Shown one piece after another: positions 61,583 to 64,000 of a stretch of DNA of 64,000 bases; within the stretch, counting starts at the first letter, position 1; the number at the start of each line of letters is the position of its first letter. Position numbers and translations under genes: made by a program. The notes under the pieces are model-generated. The model was given only the letters and a program-made list of their open reading frames with translations. It was not told the origin of the DNA and did not search any database. Source of the stretch: Limosilactobacillus balticus (lineage in GTDB: Bacteria > Bacillota > Bacilli > Lactobacillales > Lactobacillaceae); the NCBI RefSeq assembly GCF_014145615.1, contig NZ_JACIVH010000041.1, forward strand, positions 29,931 through 93,930, read 5' to 3'.

Positions 61583-62404
61583 ATGACAACAGTTGATTGG
61601 CAACCGGTTAAAGATTATTCTGAAATTATTTTTGAACGAGCGGGAAAGATTGCAAAAATTACAATGAATCGTCCAGAAAAGCTGAACGCCTTTACCCCCG
61701 TTACAATTCAAGAAATGATCGACGCGTTTACCATCTGTCGTGATGATAGCACAATTGGGGTGATTATCCTAACTGGTGCCGGTGATAAGGCCTTCTCATC
61801 TGGTGGTGATCAAGGAGTTCGGGGCAACGGCGGATATGTCGGTCCCGATAAGATTGCCCGTCTCAATGTTCTTGATTTGCAGCATTTAATCCGGATTATC
61901 CCTAAACCAGTTATTGCGATGGTAAAGGGTTGGTCAGTAGGTGGCGGAAATATCTTGCAACTTGTCTGTGACTTAACAATTGCTGCTGATAATGCTAAGT
62001 TTGGTCAAACCGGTCCCAAGGTAGGAAGCTTTGATGCTGGTTATGGATCAGGCTATCTCGCCCGTGTGATCGGTCACAAACGGGCAAAGGAAGTCTGGTT
62101 CTTAAACCACTTCTACAGTGCCGAAGAAGCCTACCAGATGAACTGGATTAATAAAGTTGTGCCCTTAGACCAAGTTGAATCGGTTACCTTGGACTGGTGT
62201 AATGAAATCTTGAAGAAGTCACCAACGGCATTACGGTTTATTAAGGCTGCCATGAACGCTGATACTGATGGACTAGCTGGCCTCCAGCAACTTGGTGGCG
62301 ATGCTACGATGCTCTTTTACACTACTGATGAAGGTAAAGAGGGTCGCGATGCCTTTAACGAAAAACGGGATCCTAATTTTGACCAATTCCCTAAGTTCCC
62401 ATAA
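61583..62404 (+). CDS. menB: 1,4-dihydroxy-2-naphthoyl-CoA synthase
   Basis: Crotonase-fold enzyme that cyclises o-succinylbenzoyl-CoA to DHNA-CoA in menaquinone synthesis. The 273 residues have [20 protein letters not shown], the oxyanion and substrate loop [17 protein letters not shown], and the catalytic stretch [20 protein letters not shown] with its Asp. These are the MenB-specific versions of crotonase motifs. I chose ATG 61583, ten bases after AAAGGAG; the frame upstream lacks a site and overlaps the divergent gene's leader. It is followed 14 bases later by menE. Confidence 0.96.
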   Translation: MTTVDWQPVKDYSEIIFERAGKIAKITMNRPEKLNAFTPVTIQEMIDAFTICRDDSTIGVIILTGAGDKAFSSGGDQGVRGNGGYVGPDKIARLNVLDLQHLIRIIPKPVIAMVKGWSVGGGNILQLVCDLTIAADNAKFGQTGPKVGSFDAGYGSGYLARVIGHKRAKEVWFLNHFYSAEEAYQMNWINKVVPLDQVESVTLDWCNEILKKSPTALRFIKAAMNADTDGLAGLQQLGGDATMLFYTTDEGKEGRDAFNEKRDPNFDQFPKFP

Positions 62405-62418
62405 AAGAGGCAATTTAA

Positions 62419-63840
62419 ATGGAAACACAAAACTGGCTATTAAAGCAAGCGGCAACTCAGCCGAACCAGATTGCAATTGACGATGGTAATGAACGCCTAC
62501 CATTTGTTGAATTAAAAAAACAGGTAGAGGAACTTGTGGGAAAAATTGACCACCTTAATCCTGGTTCGCGGGTTGGTCTTCTAGCAACCAATAGTCTGAT
62601 GAGTTATAAATTAGCATTAGCGATCATGTGTAGTGGGCGAACAATTGTCTGGTTGAACTGGCGACTTGCTAGTGAAGAGCTAGAACGACAGATCAAAGAT
62701 AGTGAACTTCAGCTGTGCCTAGTTGAAAATTCTCTTTGGCGATCAGGGATGACGAAGCCTTTTAAATCTTATAGTGCATTCTTGATGACAAGTGCGGATC
62801 CAGGAGAGTTGATTCCAGTATTTAAATCAAACTGGGTAGCTAGCATCATGTATACTTCAGGGACGACCGGTAAGCCAAAAGGAGTTTTGCAAACTTTTGG
62901 CAATCATTTTTATTCAGCGGTCTCTTCTGCATTGAATTTAGGCTTATCGTCCGCAGATAAGTGGTTATGTGTAGCGCCGATCTTCCATATTAGTGGTTTT
63001 TCGATTATTATGCGGGGATTAGTTTACGGGATGACTGTTCGCTTGGTCGAGAAGTTCCGTGCCGAAGAAATTGAACGAATTTTAGCGAATGAAGCGGTCA
63101 CCATTATGTCAGTTGTTCCCTTTATGCTAAAAAAACTCATTCAGCAACAAAATAAGACCAACATACACTATAATTCAGCATTTCGTTGTATGTTGCTCGG
63201 GGGTGGAACGATTGATCGGGAAACGCTTGAAACATGTTTACAACGGTCAATTCCTGTTGTTCAATGTTATGGGATGACGGAAACATGTTCCCAAATTGTT
63301 GCATTACGGTCAGTCGATGCACTCCTAAAATTAGGTTCAGTTGGACAACCTCTATTTTCAACCCAACTAAAACTTAGTAAAGATGGTGAAATTCTGCTGA
63401 AAACACCGGCTCTAACTCCTGGCTATCTTAACCTGCCTGATAAATTACCTTCTAAGATGATTGACGGTTGGTACCGGACGGGAGATATTGGTCATCTGGA
63501 CAAAGAGGGGTACCTCTATATCGATGGTCGTGCAGATGAAATGTTGATTTCAGGTGGCGAAAATATTTTTCCCCAAGAAGTTGAGCAGGTCTACCAACGT
63601 TATCCACAAATTAATGAAGTTGCAGTCGTTGGCCAAACTGATCCTGTCTGGGGACAAGTGCCCGTAGCCTTTGTTGTCAGTGATCGTCGCCTTTCAACAG
63701 CTGAACTAATAAATTATGGTTATGAACATCTGGCACGATATAAGGTTCCCCAACATTATATTTTTATTTCAGAACTGCCCAAAAATGCGAGTGGCAAGAT
63801 TCGCCGGTTTATGTTACGAGAAAAATTGAATAATCAATAA
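62419..63840 (+). CDS. menE: o-succinylbenzoate--CoA ligase
   Basis: Activates o-succinylbenzoate with ATP and CoA, giving the MenB substrate. The 473 residues are an ANL-superfamily adenylating enzyme: IMYTSGTTGKPKGVLQTFGN (P-loop-like AMP motif), QCYGMTETCSQ, the hinge/Asp motif WYRTGDIGHLDKEGYLYIDG, RADEMLISGGENIFPQEVE, and the catalytic Lys in NASGKIRRFMLREKL. AAAGAGG precedes the ATG. It is the last gene of the men pair and ends in a strong terminator. Confidence 0.95.
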   Translation: METQNWLLKQAATQPNQIAIDDGNERLPFVELKKQVEELVGKIDHLNPGSRVGLLATNSLMSYKLALAIMCSGRTIVWLNWRLASEELERQIKDSELQLCLVENSLWRSGMTKPFKSYSAFLMTSADPGELIPVFKSNWVASIMYTSGTTGKPKGVLQTFGNHFYSAVSSALNLGLSSADKWLCVAPIFHISGFSIIMRGLVYGMTVRLVEKFRAEEIERILANEAVTIMSVVPFMLKKLIQQQNKTNIHYNSAFRCMLLGGGTIDRETLETCLQRSIPVVQCYGMTETCSQIVALRSVDALLKLGSVGQPLFSTQLKLSKDGEILLKTPALTPGYLNLPDKLPSKMIDGWYRTGDIGHLDKEGYLYIDGRADEMLISGGENIFPQEVEQVYQRYPQINEVAVVGQTDPVWGQVPVAFVVSDRRLSTAELINYGYEHLARYKVPQHYIFISELPKNASGKIRRFMLREKLNNQ

Positions 63841-63845
63841 AAAAA

Positions 63846-63886
63846 CGAGACTGAGAGAAAACGAAAGTTTTCTCCCAGCCTCTTTC
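63846..63886 (+). terminator. Terminator of menB-menE
   Basis: GAGACTGAGAGAAAAC pairs with GTTTTCTCCCAGCCTC (two non-canonical pairs) around a GAAA loop and is followed by TTTCC. It belongs to the repeated GAGRCTGAGA hairpin family. Beyond it, to the window end, no gene is visible. Confidence 0.88.
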
Positions 63887-64000
63887 CTACGATTAGTCAA
63901 GAAAAATATTTAGAAAAGAAGAGTATACTAAACCAACCCGGTTCTTCTTCAAAAATCGAGAATTAGTGGTATATTAAATTTGTGAGACGATTATGCCCTC

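Noticed and set aside
1..64000. CRISPR array, tRNA or rRNA genes, insertion sequences
   Set aside because: No regularly spaced repeats, no cloverleaf-like or ribosomal RNA sequence, and no transposase frame were seen by eye; a tRNAscan and ISfinder search would confirm.

Overview
The window reads as chromosome of a low-GC lactic acid bacterium, most likely Limosilactobacillus (Lactobacillus) reuteri or a close relative. This rests on protein character, a lactobacillus-type gene order (xer-ribT-scpA-scpB-rluB; cca-uup-thyA-dfr; plsY | parE-parC), strong AGGAGG ribosome binding sites, and dnaE followed directly by pyk with no pfkA between them, as expected for an obligate heterofermenter. The species name is inference. 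I found no tRNA, rRNA, CRISPR array, insertion sequence or intact prophage.

Layout. 1-36,100 is a dense, mostly plus-strand housekeeping region. It holds the 3' end of dnaE, pyk, a CvfB-like RNA-binding protein, the chromosome-segregation cluster (xer-type recombinase, ribT, scpA, scpB, rluB), an FMN riboswitch with riboflavin transporter ribU, recQ and its partner, cmk, rpsA, der, hup, a TPR protein, cca, an ABC-F ATPase, thyA-dfr, DegV, a GDSL esterase, rbgA-rnhB-dprA-topA, an aldose epimerase, plsY, and topoisomerase IV (parE-parC).

36,100-50,400 is a mixed region. It has inorganic pyrophosphatase, small membrane proteins, two GNAT acetyltransferases, and the Asp23/DUF2273/AmaP envelope-stress operon. 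A gluconate locus runs on the minus strand (kinase, permease, LacI regulator, second kinase) and has a strong promoter with a cre-like site just downstream of it. Next comes a secreted, LPQTG-anchored amidase with a cre-like site inside its promoter.

50,500-54,100 is the accessory island and the most unusual part. It contains a decayed type I restriction specificity (HsdS) fragment, a second frameshifted gene remnant, and an orphan 399-residue cysteine-cluster protein. That orphan has a perfect CGAAC-N4-GTTCG LexA (SOS) box in its promoter region. Three tiny single-span membrane proteins (38, 36 and 41 residues) follow, which look like paralogues; two of them end in near-identical terminators.

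54,100-64,000 returns to core and metabolic genes: a nucleoside hydrolase, a voltage-gated-type K+ channel, a large YfhO-family membrane protein, an MFS transporter, a SigH/ComX-like sigma factor, and a menaquinone module (hotdog thioesterase, menB, menE) that would convert o-succinylbenzoate to DHNA.

Several start codons were chosen by ribosome-binding-site spacing rather than by the longest open frame; this is stated in each entry. Many intergenic hairpins share a GAGRCTGRGA-type stem and act as terminators, often bidirectionally between convergent genes.
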